Shown: positions 22,549-29,847 of the stretch, piece by piece | Layout: every line of letters begins with the position of its first letter | Position numbering within the stretch: position 1 is the first letter of the stretch | Made by a program: the position numbers and the translations under genes | Notes under the pieces: generated by a model | The model's input: the letters and a program-made list of their open reading frames with translations, nothing else | Told to the model about the DNA's origin: nothing | Database searches by the model: none | Assembly: GCF_947253225.1 (NCBI RefSeq) | Contig: NZ_CAMXYR010000012.1 | Span: 1 to 32,798 of the forward strand | Reading direction: 5' to 3' | Length of the DNA stretch: 32,798 bases | From: an uncultured Anaerococcus sp. | GTDB lineage: Bacteria > Bacillota > Clostridia > Tissierellales > Peptoniphilaceae

Positions 22549-23500
22549 GCTTGCCTCCAAATAAAAATATAAAGATTAAAGGAAGTCCGACAAGGCTTGC
22601 CATGATGCCTATCGGAAGAATTGATCCTGGTTTTACAAGCTTTGATAGACCTGAAGAAAGGACTAGCAAAAAAGCCCCTATTAGGCTTGATGCTGTGATG
22701 TAATATCTTTGGTCTTCCCCTAGGAACTTCCTTGATAAATGTGGGGCAATAACCCCGATAAATCCTATAACTCCAGCAAAGCTTACGCCAATTGATGAAA
22801 GGACGGATACTATTATGAAAGTCCTTATCTTGAGTACCTTGACATTTATCCCCAAGCTCCTTGCCCTATCCTCTCCAAACCTAAGGGCAGTTAGCTTGTG
22901 AGAATCCCTTATTATAATTATGAAGGAGATTATGAAGGCTATGAATAGGATCAATATTCCTTCTGGCTTGGTGTTTGAGACAGAACCAAAAAGCCAAAAA
23001 ACTATGGATGATAGGGTTTCATCGGTGGAAATATATTGCATAAGGCTTGTGAGCGAATCAAAGAAGAACTTCACAGCAATTCCAGCAAGAATCATAGAAC
23101 TAGTATTGGCGAAGTTTCTCCTAGATATTATGTAGACAAAGGCAATAGCTATTAAGGCAAATCCAATCGCTCCAATAGAGATAAAGTTTATTGAAAAGCC
23201 TAATATGAGGAAAAAAGACGCTCCAAAACCAGCCGCTGATGAAACTCCTAGGGTAAATGGAGAGGCGAGTGGGTTATCAAGAATTGTCTGCATACAAGCA
23301 CCAGCAAGCCCCAAAATCATACCAAGGACTAGGGCTGTGGTCATCTCTGGAAGCCTTATTTTAAAGAGGATGGTTTTTTGTAAGTTTGTAAGGCTTATGA
23401 GGTCAGAAGGTTTTAGGTCTCCAACCCCAATAAATAAGTCGCAAAGTCCAACAAGGGCAACCATCATAATAAGGATAAAAATTTTCTTATTCTTACTCAT
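22541..23500 (-). CDS. FecCD family ABC transporter permease
   Basis: This 319-residue polytopic protein has about nine to ten membrane helices. Family motifs are IRLPEMTTALVLGMILGLAG, MQTILDNPLASPFTLGVSSA near the N-terminus, and GFIGVIAPHLSRKFLG, the coupling region for the ATPase. These define BtuC/FecCD permeases for siderophores, haem, cobalamin and, in some bacteria, nickel complexes. It overlaps both neighbours by eight bases, so the three importer genes are tightly coupled. Its substrate cannot be read from sequence; nickel is inferred from the lar genes upstream. Confidence 0.93.
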   Translation of the reverse strand: MSKNKKIFILIMMVALVGLCDLFIGVGDLKPSDLISLTNLQKTILFKIRLPEMTTALVLGMILGLAGACMQTILDNPLASPFTLGVSSAAGFGASFFLILGFSINFISIGAIGFALIAIAFVYIISRRNFANTSSMILAGIAVKFFFDSLTSLMQYISTDETLSSIVFWLFGSVSNTKPEGILILFIAFIISFIIIIRDSHKLTALRFGEDRARSLGINVKVLKIRTFIIVSVLSSIGVSFAGVIGFIGVIAPHLSRKFLGEDQRYYITASSLIGAFLLVLSSGLSKLVKPGSILPIGIMASLVGLPLIFIFLFGGKHD

Positions 23501-24671
23501 ACTTAGTAAACCAACATCCTTGATATTCTATAGGCATGAAGTTTTGATAAAATTCTTTCATATCGGCATCAGGATCCACATCCCTAAAGAGGTCTGGGTG
23601 GAAGGCCTTTGCGAGAGCTTCGTAGGCATAAAAATCGCTCATATCACGGGCTAAGTTTTGACCTATAACATAGACCTTCTTATCCTTCATAGCCTTTAGG
23701 TCGGCCCAACCATTTCTGCTCTTATATTTTTCAATTTTTGCACTTACGTCTTTTGGATTTATTCCAAAGCCCATCTTCATAGATTCGGGCTTTTCAACCC
23801 ATTCAGCACCAGTAATGAAAATCATATCAGGGTTTGAGGATAGGACAAATTCTTCAGACACAGGTGTTGCTTCCTTTTCACCTAGGATATCTCCAGCTAG
23901 GTTGTGGCCACCAGCATCACATATAATCTTGCCCCACATCATCTTGTTACCATAGGAGTTGCCAAGGGCGTGTTCACCTTCATAGCCATGTTCTAGGAAC
24001 ACATTTGGCTTGGTTTTGACATCCTTTATTCTATCTTTCATATTATCAATCTTTTCTTTGTAGAAACCATTTAGTTTGTCGAGATTTTTATCAAGACCAG
24101 TAGCCTTGGCTATTATTTCGGTAGACTTTAGGTGGTCATCAAATTCTTGGTTGTGGTAATCGACATAGAGGATTGGAATTCCGAGCTTATCTTCTATAGA
24201 ATCAAGTTGAGCCTTGTAGGATACTGGGGCTATAATTCCATCAGCATCAATTGCAAGCAACTCTTCTACAGAAAAGTCGTTGTCGGAAAAATTGCTTACT
24301 CTTTTGACATTTTCAAGCTCGGGTATTTTCTCTACAAGTCTTTTGTAGAGGTCGTTTCTATGCTTTCTGATTCCATCGTCCATGCCACCAATCTTCTTGT
24401 AGAAATTGTCCTTATCGAGATACATCATGGTCATAAAAGGACCGCCTGAACCTGAGCCTTGGATTATAACCTTCTCCATAGGTTTATCGAGGGTTATCTT
24501 CCTGCCGAGGACATCTTCTATTTCTATTTTCCCATCAACGTTTTTGCTTGTTTCAGCGACTTGCTTGCTTGATTTAGTATCATCTGTGGCCTTTTTCTCC
24601 CCTGAACCACAGGCGGTAAGGATAAGCAATAAGATTGCCATAAGGCTAAAATTTCTCAGTTTATTTTTCAT
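23493..24671 (-). CDS. ABC transporter substrate-binding lipoprotein (PF01497 type, possible nickel or nickel-chelate binding)
   Basis: This 392-residue lipoprotein has a short basic start, a hydrophobic core and lipobox LTAC with Cys21, then a Ser/Lys/Glu-rich linker. The mature part begins IEIEDVLGRKITLDKP, typical of periplasmic-binding proteins of the FepB/BtuF class, and contains ALGNSYGNKMMWGKIICDAG and NPDMIFITGAEW. ATG 24671 is preferred because GGAG lies six bases before it; an earlier in-frame ATG at 24683 overlaps that site. It overlaps the end of larC by 11 bases. Candidate metal ligands are His and Cys residues such as EHGYEGEHALG, but assignment to nickel is contextual. Confidence 0.88.
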   Translation of the reverse strand: MKNKLRNFSLMAILLLILTACGSGEKKATDDTKSSKQVAETSKNVDGKIEIEDVLGRKITLDKPMEKVIIQGSGSGGPFMTMMYLDKDNFYKKIGGMDDGIRKHRNDLYKRLVEKIPELENVKRVSNFSDNDFSVEELLAIDADGIIAPVSYKAQLDSIEDKLGIPILYVDYHNQEFDDHLKSTEIIAKATGLDKNLDKLNGFYKEKIDNMKDRIKDVKTKPNVFLEHGYEGEHALGNSYGNKMMWGKIICDAGGHNLAGDILGEKEATPVSEEFVLSSNPDMIFITGAEWVEKPESMKMGFGINPKDVSAKIEKYKSRNGWADLKAMKDKKVYVIGQNLARDMSDFYAYEALAKAFHPDLFRDVDPDADMKEFYQNFMPIEYQGCWFTKYE

Positions 24672-25095
24672 ATTTTTCTCCATAAATAAATTTTAAGCTA
24701 TCAAAGGCTTCCTTAATTGGAAGACAGTATTTCCTAGAAAATTCGAGGGCGGACTGGTATTCAGGATAGATATAGGAATTATCCTTGTGAAAAACTTTCT
24801 TGTAGGAAAGACTAAGCCCCTGGTAAGGGATAGTTACACTTTCTCTTTCTAGGATAGTTCTTTCAACTTGCGTTTTTCTTATACCGATAGAGCTTGTGTT
24901 AGCAAAGATTATATCCTCTACAAGCTCTATTTTATCGCTATCACATAGGACAGAAAGCTTGTAGGCTGGACGGTTTTTCTTCATATAAATTGGAGTGTAG
25001 AAACAATCTCTAGCTACCTTCATTAGTTCATCCATGACAAAGCCCAAGACTTCGCCTGTCGAATCATCTATATTTGTTTCAGCTAAGATTAGGCT
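24661..25095 (-). CDS. larC: LarC C-terminal part (larC2), read after a -1 frameshift
   Basis: This frame, open from the slippery run, reads SLILAETNIDDSTGEVLGFV and continues FYTPIYMKKNRPAYKLSVLC, the C-terminal half of LarC. It supplies 144 residues. An internal TTG at 25047 could start a 128-residue product but has no clear ribosome-binding site. Joined to the upstream frame it gives about 403 residues, the length of full LarC. LarC is the CTP-dependent nickel insertase completing the nickel-pincer cofactor. In Lactiplantibacillus plantarum the gene is likewise split into larC1 and larC2, with the full protein made by frameshifting. Confidence 0.88.
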   Translation of the reverse strand, partial: SLILAETNIDDSTGEVLGFVMDELMKVARDCFYTPIYMKKNRPAYKLSVLCDSDKIELVEDIIFANTSSIGIRKTQVERTILERESVTIPYQGLSLSYKKVFHKDNSYIYPEYQSALEFSRKYCLPIKEAFDSLKFIYGEKYEK

Positions 25096-25103
25096 TTTTT
25101 TTT
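25089..25103 (-). other. Slippery A9 run at the larC1/larC2 junction
   Basis: On the minus strand nine A's (25103-25095) are read as AAA AAA AAA GCC TAA in the larC1 frame. The last seven fit the -1 slippery pattern X XXY YYZ (A AAA AAA). Re-reading one A gives AGC CTA ATC, which enters the larC2 frame and bypasses the stop at 25091-25089. Transcriptional slippage on the run could give the same result. Confidence 0.75.
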
Positions 25104-25871
25104 AGGATTTGTAATTTCCATAATCCTTAGAATATTGGTTGACTTTTCAAAGTCCTTGTTGCCAGCTCCTAGGCCGATTTTTTTGATATTAAACTCATCA
25201 AGACTTAGGGATTTATTGAAATATTTGACAATAGCTGCTCCAGTTGGAGTTATATGTTCTCCATCTTCGTTTATAATATTAAGACTTATATCAGTATCCT
25301 TTAGAATATTGACAACTGCTGGAACAGGGATGGGCATAAAACCGTGGGCACATTTTTGTCTGCCGACTCCTTCATAGAGTTTGGAAAAATAAATATTATC
25401 CACAGCTAAATCTTCCATAAGAACGCAAACTCCAACTATATCTATGATAGAGTCTACTGCTCCAACCTCATGAAAATGAACCTCATTTTTGTTGATTCCA
25501 TGAGCGAGAGCCTCTGCTTGGGCTAGGATATCAAAAATTCCCAAGGCATCCTTTTTTACCTTGTCTGAAAGTCTCTCTGAAGATGAGATGATTTTTTCTA
25601 TATCGGCTAAGTTTCTGTGGGTGTGGCTATGATGGCTATGGTCATGATGGTCGTGGTCATGCTTATGGTTATGATTATTTTTTAGTAAAACATCGAAGTT
25701 ATATGCATCAATCCCACTTTTTTTAACTCTCTCAAAAACTAGGTCATAACCTTCGATACCAAGTGAGTCGATAGCGGATAGAAGTTTTTCTCGGCTTGCA
25801 CCAAGGTCTAGTAAGGCTCCTATGGTCATATCTCCCGCAATTCCTGAATACATTTCAAAATATAAGTCCAT
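25089..25871 (-). CDS. larC: LarC N-terminal part (larC1), nickel insertion protein
   Basis: This 260-residue product starts MDLYFEMYSGIAGDMTIGAL, the LarC signature, and has HFHEVGAVDSIIDIVG and GEHITPTGAAIVKYF. A histidine-rich stretch at 67-85 carries 11 histidines and probably binds nickel. The frame ends in NPKKK-Ala-stop at a run of nine A's, where the C-terminal half continues in the -1 frame. Alone it lacks the C-terminal domain. LarC inserts Ni into the bis-thiocarboxylated pyridinium nucleotide made by LarB and LarE. It begins directly after the larB stop codon, with GGAG seven bases before the ATG. Confidence 0.92.
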   Translation of the reverse strand: MDLYFEMYSGIAGDMTIGALLDLGASREKLLSAIDSLGIEGYDLVFERVKKSGIDAYNFDVLLKNNHNHKHDHDHHDHSHHSHTHRNLADIEKIISSSERLSDKVKKDALGIFDILAQAEALAHGINKNEVHFHEVGAVDSIIDIVGVCVLMEDLAVDNIYFSKLYEGVGRQKCAHGFMPIPVPAVVNILKDTDISLNIINEDGEHITPTGAAIVKYFNKSLSLDEFNIKKIGLGAGNKDFEKSTNILRIMEITNPKKKA

Positions 25872-26621
25872 TTATTTCTCCTCTATAAGTTTATTTATTT
25901 GGCAGGCAGCGTAGGCTGCTCCATAGCCATTATCAATATTTACAACCGAAATGCCCTCAGCACAAGTTGAAAGCATGGTTAAGAGGGCGGATATGCCCTT
26001 AAAACTTGCCCCGTAGCCTATAGAGGTTGGTACAGCTATGATTGGCTTATCGATAAGTCCTGCAATAACCGTAGCAAGGGCTCCCTCCATACCAGCTATG
26101 GCAATGATTACATTAGCTTTCTTGATTTGGTCGATTTTACTAAGTAACCTGTGAAGTCCCGAAACTCCTACATCATAAAATCTAGTTACTCTTGCTCCGA
26201 AAAATTCTGCCGTAAGAGCAGCCTCTTCTGCCACAAAAAGGTCGGCAGTTCCACCAGTGCAAATGGCGATATTACCTATCTTTGAAATATCTTCATATTT
26301 GAGGGAAATAATTCTAGCGGTTTTATCGTATTTTGCTTGGGGAAGGTGGGTTTTTATAAGCTCATATTGCTCGATGCTTGCCCTAGTTCCTAGGACGGAT
26401 TGTTTTCTATAGTCAAAGGCCTTAAAAATCTCCAAAAGAGCGAAGTCCTCTTTACCTTGACAGAAGATGGTTTCAGGAAATCCCCTCCTATTTTTCCTTT
26501 GAAAATCAAGTTTTGCTATATCTATATCTTTAAAATTAAAATCCTTTAGGTAGGTAAGCCCATCTTCAATCGACATTTGCCCACTTTTTATTTTTTCTAA
26601 AAATTCTCTATCTTTCATCAT
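25872..26621 (-). CDS. larB: Nickel pincer cofactor biosynthesis protein LarB
   Basis: This 249-residue protein is the AIR-carboxylase-like enzyme that carboxylates the pyridinium ring of nicotinic acid adenine dinucleotide and cleaves the phosphoanhydride, the first step of nickel-pincer synthesis. The PurE-like C-terminal part shows ICTGGTADLFVAEEAALTAE, RFYDVGVSGLHRLL, IAGMEGALATVIAGL and VPTSIGYGASFKGISALL, then NIDNGYGAAYAA. Two adjacent ATGs (26621 and 26618) are possible starts. It overlaps larE by 14 bases and abuts larC. Confidence 0.94.
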   Translation of the reverse strand: MMKDREFLEKIKSGQMSIEDGLTYLKDFNFKDIDIAKLDFQRKNRRGFPETIFCQGKEDFALLEIFKAFDYRKQSVLGTRASIEQYELIKTHLPQAKYDKTARIISLKYEDISKIGNIAICTGGTADLFVAEEAALTAEFFGARVTRFYDVGVSGLHRLLSKIDQIKKANVIIAIAGMEGALATVIAGLIDKPIIAVPTSIGYGASFKGISALLTMLSTCAEGISVVNIDNGYGAAYAACQINKLIEEK

Positions 26622-27462
26622 CTAACCATGGATTAAGCTTTAGCTTATCTTCCTTTCTTAGGACCTCATCCATTGACCCCGACCTAAAACCAGCAAGGTC
26701 GAGATTAACATACTTAAAGCCAAGTTCTCTAAATTCCTTATTAATTTCCTCTGCTTTGTCAAAAACCTTAGCAAAATCAGACTTATCAACCTCTATCCTA
26801 GTATTATCTCCATAGACTCTCACACGGACATTCCTAAGCCCCAAATTCTTTAGGTAAGCTTCTGCCTTATTTATGGAGTCAAATTTAGTGGTATCAATAA
26901 GTTCGTTGTAGGGAAACCTTGTAGCAAGACAAGGGGCGGATGGTCTTTTGTAGACAGAAAGTCCGAGCTCTTTGGCATAGGCTCTGACCATCTCTTTGGT
27001 AAAAGAACATTCCTTGAGGGGACTTATAACCCCCTTATCATTCAAAGCCTTTACTCCTGGCCTAAAAACCTTGCTATCATCTAGGTTAGACCCATCGACA
27101 ACATGGGCATAGCCCAGCTTATCTTTAAGCTTGAAGGCTTTATCGAAGAGAAAGCTCTTGCAATGGTAGCACCTATCTATGGTATTGGTTTTGATGTGGT
27201 CATTATCAAAAACATCAATGCTTACAACTTCTAGCCTAACTCCCATTTCTTTTGCCAACTTTTCTGCATTTTCCAAGTCCCCATCTGGTGTAGTATTTGT
27301 ATTATACATAATAGCTACTACATCGTTTTCTCTTTTCCTAAAAAGACTTGCGAGTTTAAGAATTAGAGCTGAGTCTACTCCTCCAGAAAAGGCAAGAACA
27401 AATTTATCAGAAAGAAGCTCTTTTATTCTTTCATTTAGTTTTTCTCTTTTATCATTTTCCAT
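26608..27462 (-). CDS. larE: ATP-dependent sacrificial sulfur transferase LarE
   Basis: This 284-residue PP-loop enzyme adenylates the carboxylates made by LarB and converts them to thiocarboxylates. The PP-loop AFSGGVDSALILK is at 24-36. GSNLDDSKVFRPGVKAL and RPSAPCLATRFPYN follow. Cys178, in APCLATR, occupies the place of the sacrificial cysteine (Cys176) of the L. plantarum enzyme. Cys98/Cys101 form CYHC and Cys152 is a further cysteine; some LarE proteins use cysteines to bind an iron-sulfur cluster, but I cannot tell here. It is the first gene of the operon, behind a leader with an attenuator-like hairpin. Confidence 0.94.
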   Translation of the reverse strand: MENDKREKLNERIKELLSDKFVLAFSGGVDSALILKLASLFRKRENDVVAIMYNTNTTPDGDLENAEKLAKEMGVRLEVVSIDVFDNDHIKTNTIDRCYHCKSFLFDKAFKLKDKLGYAHVVDGSNLDDSKVFRPGVKALNDKGVISPLKECSFTKEMVRAYAKELGLSVYKRPSAPCLATRFPYNELIDTTKFDSINKAEAYLKNLGLRNVRVRVYGDNTRIEVDKSDFAKVFDKAEEINKEFRELGFKYVNLDLAGFRSGSMDEVLRKEDKLKLNPWLDDER

Positions 27463-27479
27463 ATATATTCCTAACTAAT

Positions 27480-27507
27480 AAAAAAGGGTATAGGAATCCC
27501 TAAACCC
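27480..27507 (-). terminator. Attenuator-like terminator in the larE leader
   Basis: On the minus strand the transcript can fold GGGTTTAGG / CCTATACCC (27507-27486), with one T-T mismatch and loop GATT, followed by six U's. It ends only 18 bases before the larE ATG, far downstream of the promoter. An upstream GGTATA (27520-27515) is complementary to the 3' arm TATACC, giving a competing antiterminator pairing. Confidence 0.7.
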
Positions 27508-27560
27508 TCATGGTTATACCTTAGCTTATACTAACAAACTAGCTTCGTACTAGTAGTTTC

Positions 27561-27589
27561 ATCATAGCATATAAAAAAAACAAGGTCAA
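27561..27589 (-). promoter_or_regulatory. Promoter of the lar/ABC operon
   Basis: On the minus strand TTGACC (27589-27584) and TATGAT (27566-27561) are spaced by exactly 17 bases. The transcript leader would be about 90 bases and holds the attenuator-like hairpin plus a small ACTAG/CTAGT hairpin near its 5' end. Confidence 0.78.
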
Positions 27590-27632
27590 ATTTGGCAGTT
27601 TATGATAAAATAAATACCAAGGAGAAGTGTAT

Positions 27633-28076
27633 ATGAAAATTGTAATAATAGATGGGCAGGGAGGCTCTCTTGGGGCAAGCCTAGTTAGCAAGATAAAAAA
27701 CAAAAATCTTGATGCAATAGTTTATGGAATCGGAACAAATTATTTTTCCAGTAAGGCCATGAAGAAGGCGGGAGCTGATATAATTGCTACAGGTGAAAAT
27801 GCGGCTATTGTAAATGCAAGTGATGCAGATTACATACTAGGAACGACAGGAATTGTCATAACAAACTCCCTTCATGGAGAAATTAGCGAAAAAATGGCAG
27901 TGGCTATTGGCAAATCCTATGCCACAAGAATCCTAATCCCCTTCGATTGTTGCAGGACCCATATAGTTAGCACAGAAAAATCCTCCATAGAAGAGCTTTT
28001 AGGCAAGGCTGTTGAGAGACTTTTAGAAAATATAGAACAAAAAAAGGGACTAGCTAGTCCCGATATATGTAGATAG
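27633..28076 (+). CDS. DUF3842 family protein
   Basis: This 147-residue protein has a nucleotide-binding-like start (MKIVIIDGQGGSLGASLVSKI), AIVYGIGTNYFSSKAMKKAGA and the family-typical ATGENAAIVNASDADYILG and ITNSLHGEISEKMA. I recognise DUF3842, a clostridial family of unknown function with a Rossmann-like first half. It has Cys-Cys in PFDCCRTHIV. The ATG at 27633 is chosen because AAGGAG is eight bases before it; a GTG at 27627 is too close. It stands alone, divergent from larE; no convincing -35/-10 pair was found for it. Confidence 0.85.
   Translation: MKIVIIDGQGGSLGASLVSKIKNKNLDAIVYGIGTNYFSSKAMKKAGADIIATGENAAIVNASDADYILGTTGIVITNSLHGEISEKMAVAIGKSYATRILIPFDCCRTHIVSTEKSSIEELLGKAVERLLENIEQKKGLASPDICR
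28039..28061 (-). terminator. Minus-strand terminator-like palindrome inside the DUF3842 gene end
   Basis: GGGACTAGCTAGTCCC (28046-28061) is a perfect palindrome. On the minus strand it is followed by seven T's (A-run 28039-28045), making a compact terminator for antisense transcripts. Confidence 0.5.
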
Positions 28077-28092
28077 CTCCTAAAGGAGCTAT
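28073..28092 (+). terminator. Hairpin after the DUF3842 gene
   Basis: ATAGCTCC (28073-28080) and GGAGCTAT (28085-28092) form a perfect eight-base stem with a TAAA loop overlapping the stop codon region. No T-run follows, so it may stabilise the 3' end rather than terminate on its own. Confidence 0.4.
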
Positions 28093-28176
28093 ACATAAAC
28101 AATGTATCTTAGTGTTAACGATAATTGTAATGCACTAATATTGTACTTAATAAAGAAGTAAAAAGCAATTTAATAA

Positions 28177-28205
28177 TTGCATCAAATCTTAGATTATGTT
28201 ATATT
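28177..28205 (+). promoter_or_regulatory. Promoter of sppA
   Basis: TTGCAT (28177-28182) and an extended -10 TGT-TATATT (28197-28205) are spaced by 17 bases. An inverted repeat GCAATT/AATTGC (28165-28180) overlaps the -35 and could be an operator. Confidence 0.6.
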
Positions 28206-28230
28206 TTTAAGATAAATGAAAGGAGAATTT

Positions 28231-29214
28231 ATGAAAAATAACGCAAAAAGATGGATAGCCATCGCCATAACCCTGCTTGTATTTGTAGTATCGGTATTTG
28301 CCAAAGACAAAGAAGCTGAGGGCGAGGAAACTTTTAAGAATAAATATTTCAAAGACTTAACTGATTTTTCTAACTATACAGAGGAAGTCTACCAAGGAAG
28401 TAACGAAAAAGAGAAGATAAAAATTGTAGATGTAACGGGAGTTATAAAGTCTGATGAGGCCAATGACTTTGCAGTTGAAGAGCTAAAAAAAGCCAAGGAA
28501 GATTCTCTTGTCAAGGGAGTAATCCTAAATGTCAATTCACCTGGTGGGTCTGTTTATGCTTCTGAAAGAATAGCCAAGGAAATCAAAGATCTAAAGGAAG
28601 CTAAAAAACCAGTTTATACAGTAATGGGAGAGATGGCAGCCAGTGGTGGCTACTATATATCAGCACCTACTAATAGGATTTATGCATCAAATGAAACATG
28701 GACAGGCTCAATTGGAGTAATCATCCAATCAAAGTCTTTCCAAGGCCTTTTTGATAAGTATGGAGTAAAAGAGCAAAATATAACAACAGGTAAGATGAAA
28801 GATGCTGGAACAATGGGACGAGATATGAGCAAGGAAGAAAAAGAATACTTCCAAGGTCTAGTCGATTCTGCTTTCGACAGGTTTGTAAAAATTGTTTCAG
28901 AAGGTAGGGGACTTTCTGAAAGAGAAGTAAGAAAAATAGCCGACGGTAGAGTTTATGATGGTAGTCAAGCCCTTAGCTTGGGTCTTGTCGATAAGATAGG
29001 AGATATAGACCAAGCTATAGCTGATATGACTAAGGAGAATAAGCTGACCGATCCTATGGTAACAAGGAATAAAGACCTTATGACTCCTTTCACCTCACTT
29101 TTCTCCAAGGCTATTGATTTGAGGAAAAATTCATCCGACCTTGCAGTTTTGGAAAAATTGATGAAAGAAAATGATATTAGACCAATGTATTTGTTTGGAG
29201 CTTACAATGACTGA
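28231..29214 (+). CDS. sppA: Signal peptide peptidase SppA (S49 family)
   Basis: This 327-residue membrane-anchored serine protease degrades leftover signal peptides and other membrane-associated peptides. A membrane anchor lies at about 8-23. The S49 core has LNVNSPGGSVYASERIAKEI and the catalytic serine in MAASGGYYIS (Ser138); Lys190 in TGKMKDAG is the likely catalytic lysine, matching the Ser-Lys dyad of B. subtilis SppA. The ATG at 28231 follows AAGGAG; an upstream in-frame ATG (28216) overlaps that site. It overlaps the following RDD gene by eight bases. Confidence 0.94.
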   Translation: MKNNAKRWIAIAITLLVFVVSVFAKDKEAEGEETFKNKYFKDLTDFSNYTEEVYQGSNEKEKIKIVDVTGVIKSDEANDFAVEELKKAKEDSLVKGVILNVNSPGGSVYASERIAKEIKDLKEAKKPVYTVMGEMAASGGYYISAPTNRIYASNETWTGSIGVIIQSKSFQGLFDKYGVKEQNITTGKMKDAGTMGRDMSKEEKEYFQGLVDSAFDRFVKIVSEGRGLSEREVRKIADGRVYDGSQALSLGLVDKIGDIDQAIADMTKENKLTDPMVTRNKDLMTPFTSLFSKAIDLRKNSSDLAVLEKLMKENDIRPMYLFGAYND

Positions 29215-29677
29215 CCTAAAAGTAGACCTTGGGGAAAGAGATTATAGCTTTGCCTATGCGGGTTTTTATATAAGACTTGTCGCCTTTATTATTGATATGC
29301 TAGTTGCAGGAGCAATTTATACCATAGTCAAAATTTTCTTGCCCCTAGATATGGATAGGCAAATCCTATATTTTAGCCTAGGAGAAATAATAAAGACCAT
29401 CCTAACCTTAGCCTATTTTTCACTAATGACTTATTTTACAAATGGAAGAACTTTGGGCAAGATGATTTTAGGACTTAGGACGGTATCCCTGACCTCCGAC
29501 AAACTAAGCCTTGGTCAAGTGCTGTTGAGAGAGCTAGCTGGTAGGTATGTTTCTAATAAGTTTACTATTTTATATATAATAGTTGGGCTTACTCCCAAAA
29601 AACAAGGACTCTTTGATGTTCTTTTGGATACAACTGTAGTTAAGGAAGATATCTATAACCACCTTTACAAAAATTAA
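29207..29677 (+). CDS. RDD family membrane protein
   Basis: This 156-residue protein has three to four hydrophobic segments and the RDD signatures YAGFYIRLVAFIIDMLVAG near the N-terminus and NGRTLGKMILGLRTVS, followed by LRELAGRYVSNKF. RDD proteins are poorly characterised; some affect ion homeostasis. The ATG at 29207 is chosen because GGAG (29197-29200) lies six bases before it. It overlaps sppA by eight bases; sppA-RDD pairs are common in Bacillota, suggesting a joint membrane role. Confidence 0.88.
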   Translation: MTDLKVDLGERDYSFAYAGFYIRLVAFIIDMLVAGAIYTIVKIFLPLDMDRQILYFSLGEIIKTILTLAYFSLMTYFTNGRTLGKMILGLRTVSLTSDKLSLGQVLLRELAGRYVSNKFTILYIIVGLTPKKQGLFDVLLDTTVVKEDIYNHLYKN

Positions 29678-29703
29678 AAATAAAATTCAAAAATATTTAA
29701 GGA

Positions 29704-29748
29704 AAATAGCACTAATTTTAGCGAATGGCGAATTTGTGCTATTTTTTT
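29704..29748 (+). terminator. Intrinsic terminator after the RDD gene
   Basis: AAATAGCAC (29704-29712) pairs with GTGCTATTT (29736-29744), extended by AATT/AATT after one mismatch, and ends in a run of seven T's. Confidence 0.9.
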
Positions 29749-29762
29749 CTACTTTTAAAAAC

Positions 29763-29776
29763 CACAAGATATGGTA
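29763..29776. promoter_or_regulatory. Degenerate NrdR-box-like site
   Basis: CACAAGATATGGTA resembles the NrdR box CACTATATATAGTG at 10 of 14 positions and overlaps the -10 region. Its centre is 41 bases, about four helical turns, from the better box downstream. Confidence 0.4.
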
Positions 29777-29780
29777 TGAT
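29772..29780 (+). promoter_or_regulatory. Extended -10 promoter of the ribonucleotide reductase gene
   Basis: TGG-TATGAT (29772-29780) is an extended -10 element without a good -35. The leader from here to the gene is about 140 bases. Confidence 0.5.
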
Positions 29781-29803
29781 AATATTCGGTTAATAATTAA
29801 AAG

Positions 29804-29817
29804 CACTATATGTAGTG
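29804..29817. promoter_or_regulatory. NrdR box
   Basis: CACTATATGTAGTG is a palindrome differing at one position from the NrdR box core CACTATATATAGTG. NrdR represses ribonucleotide reductase genes, and this site lies upstream of one. It sits in the early transcribed region, where a bound repressor could block transcription. Confidence 0.75.
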
Positions 29818-29821
29818 GACA

Positions 29822-29847
29822 CGGATTAGAGAAAATCCGCTTAATCC
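29822..29847 (+). other. Leader hairpin with alternative pairing upstream of the reductase gene
   Basis: CGGATT (29822-29827) can pair with AATCCG (29834-29839). Alternatively GGATTA (29823-29828) can pair with TAATCC (29842-29847). The two are mutually exclusive. No known riboswitch motif is recognised, and nothing else is seen between here and the ribosome-binding site AAGGAG before 29927. Confidence 0.35.

Noticed and set aside
28093..28160. Fur-box-like GATAATTGTAATGC upstream of sppA
   Set aside because: Only part of the 19-bp Fur palindrome can be matched and the downstream gene has no link to iron.
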